Assembly (NCBI GenBank): GCA_910574255.1
Contig: CAJTAK010000006.1
Location: 1 to 64,000, forward strand
Direction: 5' to 3'
Source of the DNA: Clostridia bacterium
Lineage (GTDB): Bacteria; Bacillota; Clostridia; Lachnospirales; Lachnospiraceae
DNA length: 64,000 nucleotides
The translations under genes were made by a program, and so were the position numbers. The notes below the pieces were generated by a model. The model was not told where the DNA came from. It ran no database searches and saw only the letters and a list, made by a program, of their open reading frames with translations. This document shows positions 1 to 10,653 of this stretch, piece by piece. Each line of letters opens with the position of its first letter. Position 1 is the first letter of the stretch.

Positions 1-97
<97 letters not shown>

Positions 98-236
98 GGG
101 AGAAGAAGTAGGGGTTAAGGAATGCAGGAGTGAGAACGAATGTGTTAAGCGCTGTTTAGTTATGAGGGTTTGATTGGAGCAGAGAATACTGGGAAAGAGG
201 AAGTAGGAACTGCGAAACAATTGAATCTAGAAGGTT

Positions 237-353
237 TCTGGTGGCGATACGTTTAGGGGACACACCCGTACCCATCCCGAACACGAAGGTTAAGCCTTAA
301 GCGGCCGATGGTACTATGTTGGAGACGATATGGGAGAGTAGGTGGCTGCCAGA
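237..353 (+). rRNA. rrf: 5S ribosomal RNA, between 16S and 23S
   Basis: About 117 bases with the 5S hallmarks: terminal helix TCTGG/CCAGA, the core ACCCGTACCCATCCCGAACACG, then GCCGATGGTACT and the GGGAGAGTAGG segment. It lies upstream of the 23S gene, so the order is 16S-5S-23S, and no second 5S is present after 23S (3639-3724). Ends were set from the terminal helix and may be off by one or two bases. Confidence 0.93.
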
Positions 354-554
354 TTACTTAAAAAACAACTCGAAAGAGTGTTTATATAGATACAGACATA
401 TCTGAATGGATGAAAAAGAATGAAATCTGTGTTAAAAGATATGTTAACCCTACCAGCAGGGAAGTGCTGTTCTATATAACTGGTTTTAACCAGTGATTAG
501 AGATTTTAAGTCATTAAGATTTCTAATGACTGATTAAAATTTCAGTCAACATTG

Positions 555-3720
<3,166 letters not shown>

Positions 3721-3724
3721 TAAT

Positions 3725-3798
3725 GGCCCGATGGCTCAGTTGGTTAGAGCGCCGCCCTGTCACGGCGGAGGTCGTGGGTTCGAGTCCCATTCGGGTCG
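3725..3798 (+). tRNA. tRNA-Asp(GTC)
   Basis: Cloverleaf with acceptor GGCCCGA/TCGGGTC, D arm, anticodon loop CTGTCAC reading GTC, and T loop TTCGAGT. First of six tRNAs closely following 23S, probably co-transcribed with the rRNA. CCA is not encoded. Confidence 0.97.
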
Positions 3799-3805
3799 CT
3801 TATAA

Positions 3806-3878
3806 GGGATCTTAGCTCAGCTGGGAGAGCATCTGCCTTACAAGCAGAGGGTCATAGGTTCGAGCCCTATAGGTCCCA
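3806..3878 (+). tRNA. tRNA-Val(TAC)
   Basis: Acceptor GGGATCT with AGGTCCC, anticodon stem CTGCC closing a loop that reads TAC, T loop TTCGAGC. It lies 7 bases after tRNA-Asp in the same array. Confidence 0.96.
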
Positions 3879-3883
3879 TTCCT

Positions 3884-3956
3884 GCCGATGTGGCTCAATT
3901 GGCAGAGCAGCTGATTTGTAATCAGCAGGTTATCGGTTCGAGTCCGATCATCGGCT
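3884..3956 (+). tRNA. tRNA-Thr(TGT)
   Basis: Acceptor GCCGATG/CATCGGC, anticodon stem CTGAT with loop reading TGT, T loop TTCGAGT. Third tRNA in the post-rRNA array. Confidence 0.96.
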
Positions 3957-3968
3957 CTAATTTAATAA

Positions 3969-4050
3969 GGGGGAATTCCCGAGTGGCCAAAGGGGGCAGA
4001 CTGTAAATCTGTTAGCTGTGCTTTCAGTGGTTCGAATCCACTTTCCCCCA
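3969..4050 (+). tRNA. tRNA-Tyr(GTA)
   Basis: Class II tRNA with a long variable arm. Acceptor GGGGGAA/TTCCCCC, anticodon loop CTGTAAA reading GTA, T loop TTCGAAT, discriminator A. Confidence 0.96.
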
Positions 4051-4089
4051 CTCACGACAGAGAATTCTGTTGTAGTAAATTTCATATAT

Positions 4090-4163
4090 CGCGAGGTGGA
4101 GCAGTCTGGAAGCTCGTCGGGCTCATAACCCGAAGGTCACAGGTTCAAATCCTGTCCTCGCCA
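4090..4163 (+). tRNA. Initiator tRNA-fMet(CAT)
   Basis: Anticodon CAT. It has initiator marks: base 1 C faces C72, so there is no Watson-Crick pair at the acceptor end, and the anticodon stem ends in three G-C pairs (GGG/CCC). Both features distinguish initiator from elongator tRNA-Met. Confidence 0.95.
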
Positions 4164-4216
4164 CTCAGGCAGCACGAAGCATAGGTGTAAGATGATTCGT
4201 GCTCCTACGTTTATTA

Positions 4217-4289
<73 letters not shown>

Positions 4290-4331
4290 TTTTTTAATGT
4301 CTTAAAAAATGTTATTTTCCCAAAGATTATG

Positions 4332-4366
4332 CTGCAGTTCTTCCAAAGGAGATGTGCAGTATTTTT
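4332..4366 (+). terminator. Possible terminator of the rRNA/tRNA transcript
   Basis: CTGCA (4332-4336) and TGCAG (4355-4359) enclose a weakly paired inner part and are followed by TATTTTTAT. The stem is short with internal mismatches, so this is only a candidate. Confidence 0.35.
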
Positions 4367-4417
4367 ATTGAGATAATTTTCGTAATTATTTGAATTTCAC
4401 AGAAAGTTCACAGAAAA

Positions 4418-4444
4418 TTAGCACTCACCTATTGACAGTGCTAA
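4418..4444 (+). promoter_or_regulatory. CIRCE operator (HrcA site) before hsp20
   Basis: TTAGCACTC, nine bases, CAGTGCTAA. This is the CIRCE inverted repeat (TTAGCACTC-N9-GAGTGCTAA) with one mismatch in the right half. HrcA binds CIRCE and represses chaperone operons such as groESL and dnaK. It overlaps the -35 box of the promoter at 4432-4460, as expected for repression by occlusion. Confidence 0.9.
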
Positions 4445-4460
4445 CAATAAGAGTTATAGT
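4432..4460 (+). promoter_or_regulatory. Sigma-A type promoter of hsp20
   Basis: TTGACA (4432-4437), a 17-base spacer and TATAGT (4455-4460). The -35 box lies inside the CIRCE element. The untranslated leader is roughly 80 bases. Confidence 0.8.
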
Positions 4461-4548
4461 ATATTTGTAAACAAAAAAAGTTAAAAAAGGTATCAACTCA
4501 TAAAAAAGTGGAAAAATAAGTTGATAAACATGTTAGGAGGAATGAATT

Positions 4549-4989
4549 ATGATGATGATGCCGAGTATTTTTGGAAACAGTTTGTTTGATGAGTGGATGG
4601 ACTTTCCGTTTGACAGTGGATTTTCCAAAGGTTCAAAGAGAGAGACCAGCTTGATGAAGACAGATGTAAAGGAGATGAACGGTGCTTACGAGCTGGAGAT
4701 GGAGCTTCCGGGCTATGCAAAGGAGGATGTGACAGCTCAGCTTAAGGACGGGTATTTGACCATTCAGGCTTCCAGGAATGCGACAAATGATGAAAAGGAT
4801 GAGAAAGGGAATTACATTCGGCGAGAACGCTATATAGGCCAGTGTTCCAGAAGCTTCTATGTAGGAGAGACAGTAAAGCAAGAAGACATTCGTGCTAAGT
4901 TTGAGAATGGTATTTTGAAGCTCACTGTACCTAAGATAGAGGAACAAAAGCCGGTAGAGGAAAATAAATTTATTGCTATCGAAGGATAA
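4549..4989 (+). CDS. hsp20: Small heat shock protein, Hsp20 family
   Basis: A 146-residue ATP-independent holdase that keeps unfolding cytosolic proteins soluble during stress. The alpha-crystallin domain spans about residues 36-132. It has the ELPGYAKEDV block near 52-61, the GILKLTVPK strand at 121-129, and a C-terminal IAI (142-144) of the I-x-I type that drives oligomer assembly. The start follows TAGGAGGAATGAATT. A run of four Met codons opens the frame, so the start could shift by up to three codons. It is monocistronic: its own promoter and CIRCE operator lie upstream and a strong terminator at 5067-5111 follows. HrcA repression is inferred from CIRCE. Length is normal for clostridial Hsp18/Hsp20. 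Confidence 0.95.
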   Translation: MMMMPSIFGNSLFDEWMDFPFDSGFSKGSKRETSLMKTDVKEMNGAYELEMELPGYAKEDVTAQLKDGYLTIQASRNATNDEKDEKGNYIRRERYIGQCSRSFYVGETVKQEDIRAKFENGILKLTVPKIEEQKPVEENKFIAIEG

Positions 4990-5066
4990 ATTGAAATATA
5001 GGAAAGGCGCTTAAAATCATATACTGGAATAAAAGCTAATTGAAAAGCGAATGTCCAAAAAAGTAG

Positions 5067-5111
5067 GATTGCTGTAGAAGGGGGGAGCCCCTTTTGCAGC
5101 AATCGTTTTTT
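5067..5111 (+). terminator. Intrinsic terminator after hsp20
   Basis: GATTGCTGTAGAAGGGG pairs with CCCCTTTTGCAGCAATC (17 pairs including wobbles) around a short loop, followed by GTTTTTTAT. Confidence 0.9.
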
Positions 5112-5371
5112 ATATTATATATTAAAGTGCGGATTGTAATAGAGACTGCCCTGCATCCAATCCGATAGCTGAGTGATTGGATTGGATGTGAAAAGTAATA
5201 GAAATTGTTTCATTATTTCATATAATTTATTCTTTTATTCAAACAGACACAAAATATTTTCAGACAGGCCATTTTGAAAAAAAGTGTTCGAAAAAATACA
5301 TTTCTACAATTTGCACAAACTTTTTGGCACACTCAAAAAAATCAATCTAAGAGTAGAAAATTAGAAAAAAG

Positions 5372-5442
5372 TTATCCACATTTGAAATTAGAAAAAAGAC
5401 TGGAAAAGCAGGTTATCAACAAAGTTATCCACATTATCCACA
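5372..5442 (+). other. Cluster of DnaA boxes
   Basis: Three exact TTATCCACA boxes (5372-5380, 5425-5433, 5434-5442) plus one near match TTATCAACA (5413-5421), all on the same strand, two directly abutting. The surrounding 5112-5590 is AT-rich and holds no convincing gene; the 78-codon frame over the boxes (5274-5510) has no SD and low complexity. dnaA and dnaN are not nearby, so this may be a DnaA-titrating or regulatory site rather than oriC. See findings. Confidence 0.7.
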
Positions 5443-5545
5443 TTTTCCCCATCCGATTTGTGAGTTTACATAGTAAATTTGAGAATATACGTTCTGTACA
5501 AATCAGATAAAATATTTTTAGTGATAAAAAATCACGAAATTGTTC

Positions 5546-5575
5546 TTGACATTGTCAATGTCGAAATATAAGGAG
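5546..5575 (+). promoter_or_regulatory. Palindrome over a promoter-like site
   Basis: GACATTG-T-CAATGTC (5548-5562) is a perfect inverted repeat with a one-base centre. It overlaps TTGACA (5546-5551) and is followed by TATAAG and an AGGAG (5571-5575). The frame that follows (from 5588) lies antisense inside trmB and does not look coding, so what the site controls is unclear. Confidence 0.4.
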
Positions 5576-5593
5576 AATTATCTGAAAATGAGC

Positions 5594-6232
5594 TCAACGA
5601 GCAGCAATCAATTTATAAATGGGGTTACCTTGTGCGGAAAACTTTTCCTCATATTCTGTCATAATATTTCCCAGATTCATTTTCGGATCCTGATGCAGAT
5701 TACGAGTGCAGGCAAGGAGTTTCCAGCCGGCTTCCTTAATACTCTCTAAAGAAAAATCAAAAAGGGACTCGTTATCTGTCTTAAATTCAAGCTGTCCTGA
5801 AGGTGACAGAATTGTATCATAACGCTTTAGATACTCCACAGAAGTCAGCCGCCGTCTGGCGTGGCGATCTTTAGGCCAGGGATCAGAAAAATTCAAATAA
5901 ATGCGCATAACGTCTCCAGGGGCAAAGAACTGTTCCAGATTAGCAGCATCCACACACATGAAATAAAGATTGGGTAAAGGCGCAGCTTCCATTTTCTTAA
6001 TGGCTTTGATAAGAACACTGGTGTAGCGCTCAATGCCAATGTAATTGATCTGGGGATTAGTCTTTGCCAGCTCCATCAAAAAACGTCCCTTTCCCATACC
6101 GATTTCTACATGGAGAGGATGGTCATTGTTAAAAATTTTGTGCCAATCATTGGGCGCCTCCAAATCCTCATGTATTACATAGGGGCTTGTTGCAACAGCC
6201 TCATCAGCTCCTTTAATTTTACGAAGTCTCAC
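5594..6232 (-). CDS. trmB: tRNA (guanine-N7)-methyltransferase TrmB
   Basis: A 212-residue SAM-dependent methyltransferase that forms 7-methylguanosine at position 46 of tRNA. It is a Rossmann-like class I fold with SAM motif VEIGMGKGRF (42-51), acidic YIGIER (64-69) and the family signature NFSDPWPKDRHARRR (about 114-128), whose Asp-Pro-Trp-Pro segment is characteristic of TrmB. The start is GTG, chosen because GGAGAAAATC sits just upstream and no earlier start is supported. Full length. It is transcribed away from tRNA-Lys and its 3' end faces the DnaA-box region. Confidence 0.95.
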   Translation of the reverse strand: MRLRKIKGADEAVATSPYVIHEDLEAPNDWHKIFNNDHPLHVEIGMGKGRFLMELAKTNPQINYIGIERYTSVLIKAIKKMEAAPLPNLYFMCVDAANLEQFFAPGDVMRIYLNFSDPWPKDRHARRRLTSVEYLKRYDTILSPSGQLEFKTDNESLFDFSLESIKEAGWKLLACTRNLHQDPKMNLGNIMTEYEEKFSAQGNPIYKLIAAR

Positions 6233-6408
6233 GATTTTCTCCTTTTCTGTGCAAAGTATTCTTGAAAATTCAACTGCAAAGAGGGATAAATTCCCAAAGA
6301 TATGTCTATAATAATATGGGAAAAAGGAAATATTACTCTTTCCGGCCCAAGAATTATAATTATTTTATAAGAAAATAAAAAAAAGATCAAGAAATATAAA
6401 AAAAGTAC

Positions 6409-6437
6409 TTGCATTTTATAAAACAATGCATTATAAT
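6409..6437 (+). promoter_or_regulatory. Promoter of tRNA-Lys
   Basis: TTGCAT (6409-6414), 17-base spacer, TATAAT (6432-6437). The mature tRNA begins about 42 bases downstream. Confidence 0.8.
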
Positions 6438-6479
6438 AATTCTTGCGTCGAAAAAGTGACGAAAAGAAAAGATAGAGAA

Positions 6480-6552
6480 GCGCGATTAGCTCAGCTGGCA
6501 GAGCACCTGACTCTTAATCAGGGTGTCCAGGGTTCGAACCCCTGATCGCGCA
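6480..6552 (+). tRNA. tRNA-Lys(CTT)
   Basis: Acceptor GCGCGAT/ATCGCGC, anticodon stem CCTGA with loop CTCTTAA reading CTT, T loop TTCGAAC. It is a single-gene unit with its own promoter and terminator. Confidence 0.97.
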
Positions 6553-6558
6553 CGCAGG

Positions 6559-6600
6559 GCACTGGTTTTACGGATTTACCGTGGGGTCGGTGCTTTTTTA
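6559..6600 (+). terminator. Intrinsic terminator after tRNA-Lys
   Basis: GCACTGGTTTTACGG pairs over 15 positions, six of them G-U wobbles, with CCGTGGGGTCGGTGC, followed by TTTTTT. The unusual wobble content makes the stem asymmetric between strands, so it works mainly in the plus direction. Confidence 0.85.
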
Positions 6601-6791
6601 ATGCTATTTATGATAATTGATAAATAAGAGAATATTACATGATACGGTTTTAATGACGAAGATATTTCAGCATTTTGCGTAAATTTTAGGTTTTTTAGGC
6701 AAATAATACGAATTATAGAATGATTTGTAACTTTTTGGGGACTTTTTTCAAAAATTGCTTGTAATAACTGGAAAAATATACTAAAATGTGT

Positions 6792-7439
6792 TTATAGATG
6801 AGGAAGGGTAATCGTAAAGGTGGTTCCTCGACTCAAGGTTGAAGATACTTCTATTTCACCATAATGTGCATGAATAATTTTCTGTGTAATTGCAAGCCCG
6901 AGACCGGTGCCGTATGGCTTTTGGGATGAGAAGGGTGTGAAAAGCGTTTCGATGGTTTCCTGATTCATTCCGCAACCGTCATCTGAGATTCGAATAATGA
7001 TCTGATCAAGATATTTCCTGACAGACATAGAGACGCAGCCATCTTCTCCCGTGGATTCAAAGGCATTTTTGAGAAGATTCAGAAATGCCTGCTTTAATTT
7101 CACTGGATTTCCAAAGACAGAGGGCAGCTGTGCCGGCATATGTACGGAGAAATGTTTTTTGCTCATAAGAACATAGGGCTTCAAACCCTCTTCTAAAGAA
7201 TGTATAACTTCCTTTAAATCCACCTCACACATAAAAAAGCGCCGTTTGTCACTGTAAGCAGCCAGATCATCTAACAATTGATTGACATAGGCCATGTCCT
7301 CTAAAGTCTGTGACCAGAATTGAAAATCCTTCACTTCCGGATGCATGGATTCTATAAGCTGAAGTGAACTGTTGATCAGTGTTAGCGGGTTGCGAATTTC
7401 GTGTGTTATTTTTGAAACGGTAAAAATTGTATCTTCCAT
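6792..7439 (-). CDS. Sensor histidine kinase core without sensor domain
   Basis: About 215 residues from the preferred ATG at 7439, which has GGGAG eight bases upstream. An in-frame ATG at 7496 would add 19 residues but lacks an SD. The protein is only a kinase core: HisKA-type H-box SKITHEIRNPL with the phosphoacceptor His at residue 13, then HATPase_c with N-box NLLKNAFES, G1 SDDGCGM, F-box FTPF and G2 GTGLGL. There is no membrane segment and no PAS or HAMP domain, and no response regulator gene is adjacent. The sequence resembles KinA/KinB-type sporulation kinases, so it may feed phosphate to Spo0F/Spo0A, but that is inference. Monocistronic on the minus strand. Confidence 0.85.
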   Translation of the reverse strand: MEDTIFTVSKITHEIRNPLTLINSSLQLIESMHPEVKDFQFWSQTLEDMAYVNQLLDDLAAYSDKRRFFMCEVDLKEVIHSLEEGLKPYVLMSKKHFSVHMPAQLPSVFGNPVKLKQAFLNLLKNAFESTGEDGCVSMSVRKYLDQIIIRISDDGCGMNQETIETLFTPFSSQKPYGTGLGLAITQKIIHAHYGEIEVSSTLSRGTTFTITLPHL

Positions 7440-7553
7440 GATTTGTCTCCCAATGCTTTCAGAGCATGTGTCTGTGCATTTATTTGAAGCGCACATTCCG
7501 GCTGAAATTTGTTTTCAATGGTATTGCTTCTGGAAATAAGTGTAACACGCACA

Positions 7554-7589
7554 GACGGGGTTGACAATATAGAACCCGTCGGCAAAATT
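7554..7589 (+). promoter_or_regulatory. Possible promoter/operator of the HIT gene
   Basis: TTGACA (7561-7566) with a 17-base spacer to AAAATT (7584-7589). The -35 box is enclosed by an inverted repeat, GACGGGGTT (7554-7562) and AACCCGTC (7573-7580). The -10 match is weak. Confidence 0.35.
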
Positions 7590-7640
7590 CGACAATGACA
7601 GGGGTAATACCTGGCAGAATTAAAAGAAAGAGGGCGAGTT

Positions 7641-8054
7641 ATGAAAAAGGAAAGTTGCATTTTTTGCAAGATTGCAAATGGTGAGATCCCTTCTTCCACG
7701 ATTTATGAGGATGAGGATTTCCGTGTGTTTCTGGATTTGAATCCGGCCACACGGGGGCATGCATTGCTTGTACCAAAGGAACATTTTGACAATCTCTTTG
7801 AGTTGGATGACGAGCTGTGCAAAAAAGCTATGGTTCTGGCAAAAAAGCTGGCAGGTCAGATGAAAGAAGCTTTGGGCTGCGATGGCTTTAATTTGGTACA
7901 GAATAATGGTGAGACAGCCGGACAGACGGTATTTCATTTTCATCTGCATCTGATTCCGCGATACGAGGGTGACACAGCAGGAATTACTTGGAATCAGGGG
8001 AAAGCATCTCCAGAAGAACTGGAAGAATTGACAGCATTACTGAAGAAAAAGTAA
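7641..8054 (+). CDS. HIT family nucleotide hydrolase/transferase
   Basis: 137 residues of the histidine triad family, Hint branch: cytosolic purine nucleotide phosphoramidase-type enzymes. The family motif HFHLHLIP is at residues 99-106, and the middle His of H-x-H-x-H is the nucleophile. A CxxC pair (CIFC, 6-9) at the N terminus is typical of bacterial HIT proteins that bind zinc. Full length. The ATG follows AGAGGGCGAGTT. The next gene, a sigma factor, begins 10 bases after the stop, so the two may share a transcript. The physiological substrate cannot be read from sequence. Confidence 0.92.
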   Translation: MKKESCIFCKIANGEIPSSTIYEDEDFRVFLDLNPATRGHALLVPKEHFDNLFELDDELCKKAMVLAKKLAGQMKEALGCDGFNLVQNNGETAGQTVFHFHLHLIPRYEGDTAGITWNQGKASPEELEELTALLKKK

Positions 8055-8064
8055 AGGAGGCTAT

Positions 8065-8607
8065 TTGTTAGAGAGTAAAATGATTAGTACAAATGAAAAA
8101 TTTAAGGAAATTTACGAAAAGTATAAGAATCTGATACTGAAAATAGCCTACGATATTACAAAAGACTATCATTTATCTCAGGATATCTGCCAGAAGACTT
8201 TTGAAAAGCTGTATGGCTATCAGAATCATGTAGATGAAGAACGTGTAAAATCCTGGCTGGTAGTAGTTGCTTCCAATGAAGCCCGTGATTACTGCCGAAA
8301 GGGCGGAAACTATAGCCTTCTATTTAGCGGCACGGCAGAGCTTGAGTGTATCTTGGAGTGCGAAAATTGTATTGATCTGCACATAGACCAGGAAGCCAGA
8401 AGAGAGCTGTTGGGCAGAATGATGGAAGGTCTGCGGCAAAAGAATTGCAATTGGTATGAGGTTTTTCTTCTTGCAGAGTATTTGGAGATTCCAAGGAAGG
8501 TAATTGCAAAGCAACGCGGCGTATCTTTAAGTACTGTAGATGTATATTTGCGGAAGGCAAAGAAGTGGTTGTTTGCCCATTATCAGAATGATTATGAGAC
8601 ATTATAA
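8065..8607 (+). CDS. ECF-like sigma-70 family sigma factor
   Basis: 180 residues from a TTG start with AAAGGAGG four bases upstream; an ATG at 8080 is the alternative. The N-terminal half (about 14-75) matches sigma region 2, with YDITKDYHLSQDICQKTFEKLY and WLVVVASNEARDYCRK, the latter being the usual region 2.3-2.4 helix. The C-terminal part (about 125-178) matches a region 4 helix-turn-helix (VIAKQRGVSLSTVDVYLRKAKKWL). Such factors redirect RNA polymerase and are usually held by a membrane anti-sigma factor. The likely partner, at 9851, is separated from it by murG on the opposite strand. Identity as a sigma factor is good; its regulon is unknown. Confidence 0.82.
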   Translation: MLESKMISTNEKFKEIYEKYKNLILKIAYDITKDYHLSQDICQKTFEKLYGYQNHVDEERVKSWLVVVASNEARDYCRKGGNYSLLFSGTAELECILECENCIDLHIDQEARRELLGRMMEGLRQKNCNWYEVFLLAEYLEIPRKVIAKQRGVSLSTVDVYLRKAKKWLFAHYQNDYETL

Positions 8608-8610
8608 AAT

Positions 8611-8685
8611 GAAAAATCGGAAGACTTGCGTCTGTCCATAGCCCCAAGGGGATTGTGACAAACGCAAGAGGCTTCTGTATTTTTA
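8611..8685. terminator. Bidirectional terminator between convergent sigma factor and murG
   Basis: GAAG-ACTTGCGT-CTGTC (from 8620) pairs with GACA-AACGCAAG-AGGCTTC (to 8675), with an inner CCCC/GGGG stem. T-rich runs lie on both outer sides (TGTATTTTTA on plus, CCGATTTTTC on minus), fitting convergent genes. Confidence 0.75.
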
Positions 8686-9756
8686 TCAAGCATGTGAGAC
8701 AGCGGCTTCGATTAAGTTGATGATGGTTTCGATGGAATCTGTCTGGTTACTGTTGCTCATGGCGGAGACGAAGGAAAAGCGATTTTTATAGAGAGAATGA
8801 ATCCCTTGAAGCAGAGCTTCATTGGTGATTTTTTCTTCCTCCAAAACCATGCTAAAGCCTTGCTTTTCAAAAGATCTGGCATTTAAGATCTGATCTCCCC
8901 GGCTGGCAGCAGCGGAAAGAGGAATGAGCAGGCTGGGTTTTTTTAGGGCCAGAAGTTCGCAGATGGCATTGGCACCTGCACGGGAGATGACAATATCGGC
9001 AAGGGCGAAGAGATCCTTTAATTCGCTTTGGATATATTCATATTGTACATATCCGCCCAGATGTCCAAGGGAAGTATCCAGCTTTCCGGCGCCACAGAGG
9101 TGAACCACCTGGAATTCTTTCAAAAGCGTTGGAAGGATCTTGCGGACAGCTTCATTTACAGCTACGGCGCCCATGCTTCCGCCCATAACCAGAATAACAG
9201 GTTTGTTAGCGGAAAGGCCTGTAAAGCGCAGAGCATTCAGTCGGTTCCCGTCAAGAAGCTCCTGACGGATAGGTGATCCTGTGAGTACTGCCTTTTCTGA
9301 AGGAAGATACTGCAAGGTTTCAGGAAAATTGCAACAGACCTTTCGAGCAGAGGGAATGCACAGCTTATTGGCCAGACCGGGTGTCATATCAGACTCATGA
9401 ATGATTGTGGGTACGTGGTAGCGCCTGGCGGCCAGAACCACCGGGACGGACACAAAGCCGCCTTTGGAAAACAGAACGTCTGGTGAAAGCTTTTTTATGA
9501 TCCGACAGGCTTCTTCGTAACCTTTAATTACTTTAAAGGGATCGGTAAAGTTCTTTGGATCAAAGTAACGACGAAGCTTTCCGGAAGAGATTCCGTAGTA
9601 AGGAATCTGCAGCTCTTCGATAAGCTTCCGTTCGATCCCATTGTAGGAACCCATGTAAGAGATCTCATAGCCCAGTTCGCGAAGTCTTGGCAGAAGTGCA
9701 AGATTGGGAGTTACATGTCCGGCAGTTCCGCCGCCGGTCAAAAGAATACGTTTCAT
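8686..9756 (-). CDS. murG: MurG, lipid II synthase (GlcNAc transferase)
   Basis: 356 residues. It adds N-acetylglucosamine from UDP-GlcNAc to lipid I at the inner face of the membrane, giving lipid II for peptidoglycan. It is a GT-B fold with the N-terminal glycine motif LTGGGTAGHVTPN (about 6-18) that contacts the lipid pyrophosphate, LFSKGGFVSVP, the second glycine motif VMGGSMGA, and the UDP-GlcNAc-binding segment near SRAGANAICELLALKKPSLLIPL. The ATG at 9756 lies seven bases from GGAGG; a TTG at 9762 is too close to it. It stands alone rather than in a dcw cluster, and has its own promoter at 9792-9820. Confidence 0.96.
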   Translation of the reverse strand: MKRILLTGGGTAGHVTPNLALLPRLRELGYEISYMGSYNGIERKLIEELQIPYYGISSGKLRRYFDPKNFTDPFKVIKGYEEACRIIKKLSPDVLFSKGGFVSVPVVLAARRYHVPTIIHESDMTPGLANKLCIPSARKVCCNFPETLQYLPSEKAVLTGSPIRQELLDGNRLNALRFTGLSANKPVILVMGGSMGAVAVNEAVRKILPTLLKEFQVVHLCGAGKLDTSLGHLGGYVQYEYIQSELKDLFALADIVISRAGANAICELLALKKPSLLIPLSAAASRGDQILNARSFEKQGFSMVLEEEKITNEALLQGIHSLYKNRFSFVSAMSNSNQTDSIETIINLIEAAVSHA

Positions 9757-9791
9757 TATCAAACCTCCATAGAGATAAACAATCTATGGTT

Positions 9792-9820
9792 ATTATGATA
9801 GGTTCCCATTCGTCTGTCAA
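9792..9820 (-). promoter_or_regulatory. Promoter of murG
   Basis: Read on the minus strand: TTGACA (9820-9815), 17-base spacer, CATAAT (9797-9792). The leader to the ATG is about 30 bases. Confidence 0.8.
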
Positions 9821-9850
9821 TTCATATTCTGCGAAAATAAAGGAAATATC

Positions 9851-10603
9851 ATGGAGAAAGAGGATTTAAAAGAAAGATTAACACAAGAGATTGAAACGGA
9901 AGCGCTTATTTTGGAAAGGAGGGTGAACACAAAAAAAGAACTTTCATCCCTGGAAATGCCGGAGGATTCCTATGAACAGTTGATGAAGCGGATTCGGGAG
10001 AAAGAAGAAGCAAAGGCTAGAAAGCGTCAGCTTTCAAGAAAAGCCCTGGCGACTGTGGCTATGGTTATGGTGCTTTTAACTGTGGCTGGAGTAGGTGCGA
10101 ATGGAGCTCGGTTATATGTGATGAGAGTAGAGAAAATAAATGAGGATGGAGCCTTTGATATTATTACTAATGCAAGCGATAATTTTTATGTTGATTTGAC
10201 AGAGGAAGAAGCCTATGAAAGAATTGAGGAAAATATTGGAATTCTTGCTTTGAGATTGGATAACAAGCCAAGTGGGATGGAATTAGGAAATGTTGCTATT
10301 AGTGTGGAGATGGGCGAAGCCTTGATGGAATTTTACTATAATGATCATATTTTGACTATATATGAAAATAAGCAGAATAAGGATGCTTTTTTCAATGCAC
10401 AATTAGATGGAAAAGAAATAGATACTATAGAGATTTTTCATTTGGGGCAAATGATTGATATTATGGAAGTAGATAATAATGATGGTGCAATATTTTACCG
10501 AACTCAGATAGAATATGCTAATGCATATTATCTTCTATCAAGCAACATGAGTTTGGAACAGTTTGAAAGTATTTTGTATGGTATTATTTTCAAAAATGAA
10601 TAA
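9851..10603 (+). CDS. Single-pass membrane protein, probable anti-sigma/DUF4367-like partner
   Basis: 250 residues. A charged, coiled N-terminal cytoplasmic part (1-63, rich in Glu/Lys/Arg) precedes one membrane helix (about 66-86, ALATVAMVMVLLTVAGVGA) and an extracytoplasmic domain of about 160 residues rich in acidic and aromatic residues. This layout, 1.2 kb from an ECF-like sigma gene, is that of clostridial anti-sigma/DUF4367 proteins that sense the envelope and hold a sigma factor at the membrane. I see no zinc anti-sigma motif. The ATG follows AAAGGAAATATC. Codon and base use become AT-rich from about 10140 into the next gene. Function is inferred from architecture and context only. 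Confidence 0.65.
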   Translation: MEKEDLKERLTQEIETEALILERRVNTKKELSSLEMPEDSYEQLMKRIREKEEAKARKRQLSRKALATVAMVMVLLTVAGVGANGARLYVMRVEKINEDGAFDIITNASDNFYVDLTEEEAYERIEENIGILALRLDNKPSGMELGNVAISVEMGEALMEFYYNDHILTIYENKQNKDAFFNAQLDGKEIDTIEIFHLGQMIDIMEVDNNDGAIFYRTQIEYANAYYLLSSNMSLEQFESILYGIIFKNE

Positions 10604-10653
10604 TTGTATTAAAAATGTTTACATCAATTTAGTCGGAATGGTAGGGGAATAAA

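Noticed and set aside
5274-5510. 78-codon frame over the DnaA boxes
   Set aside because: No SD, Lys/His-rich low complexity, and the repeats it covers are DnaA boxes.
5588-5749. Possible small protein antisense to the trmB 3' end, with promoter-like site and AGGAG upstream
   Set aside because: The sequence is fully explained as the complement of conserved TrmB codons; kept only as a regulatory oddity.
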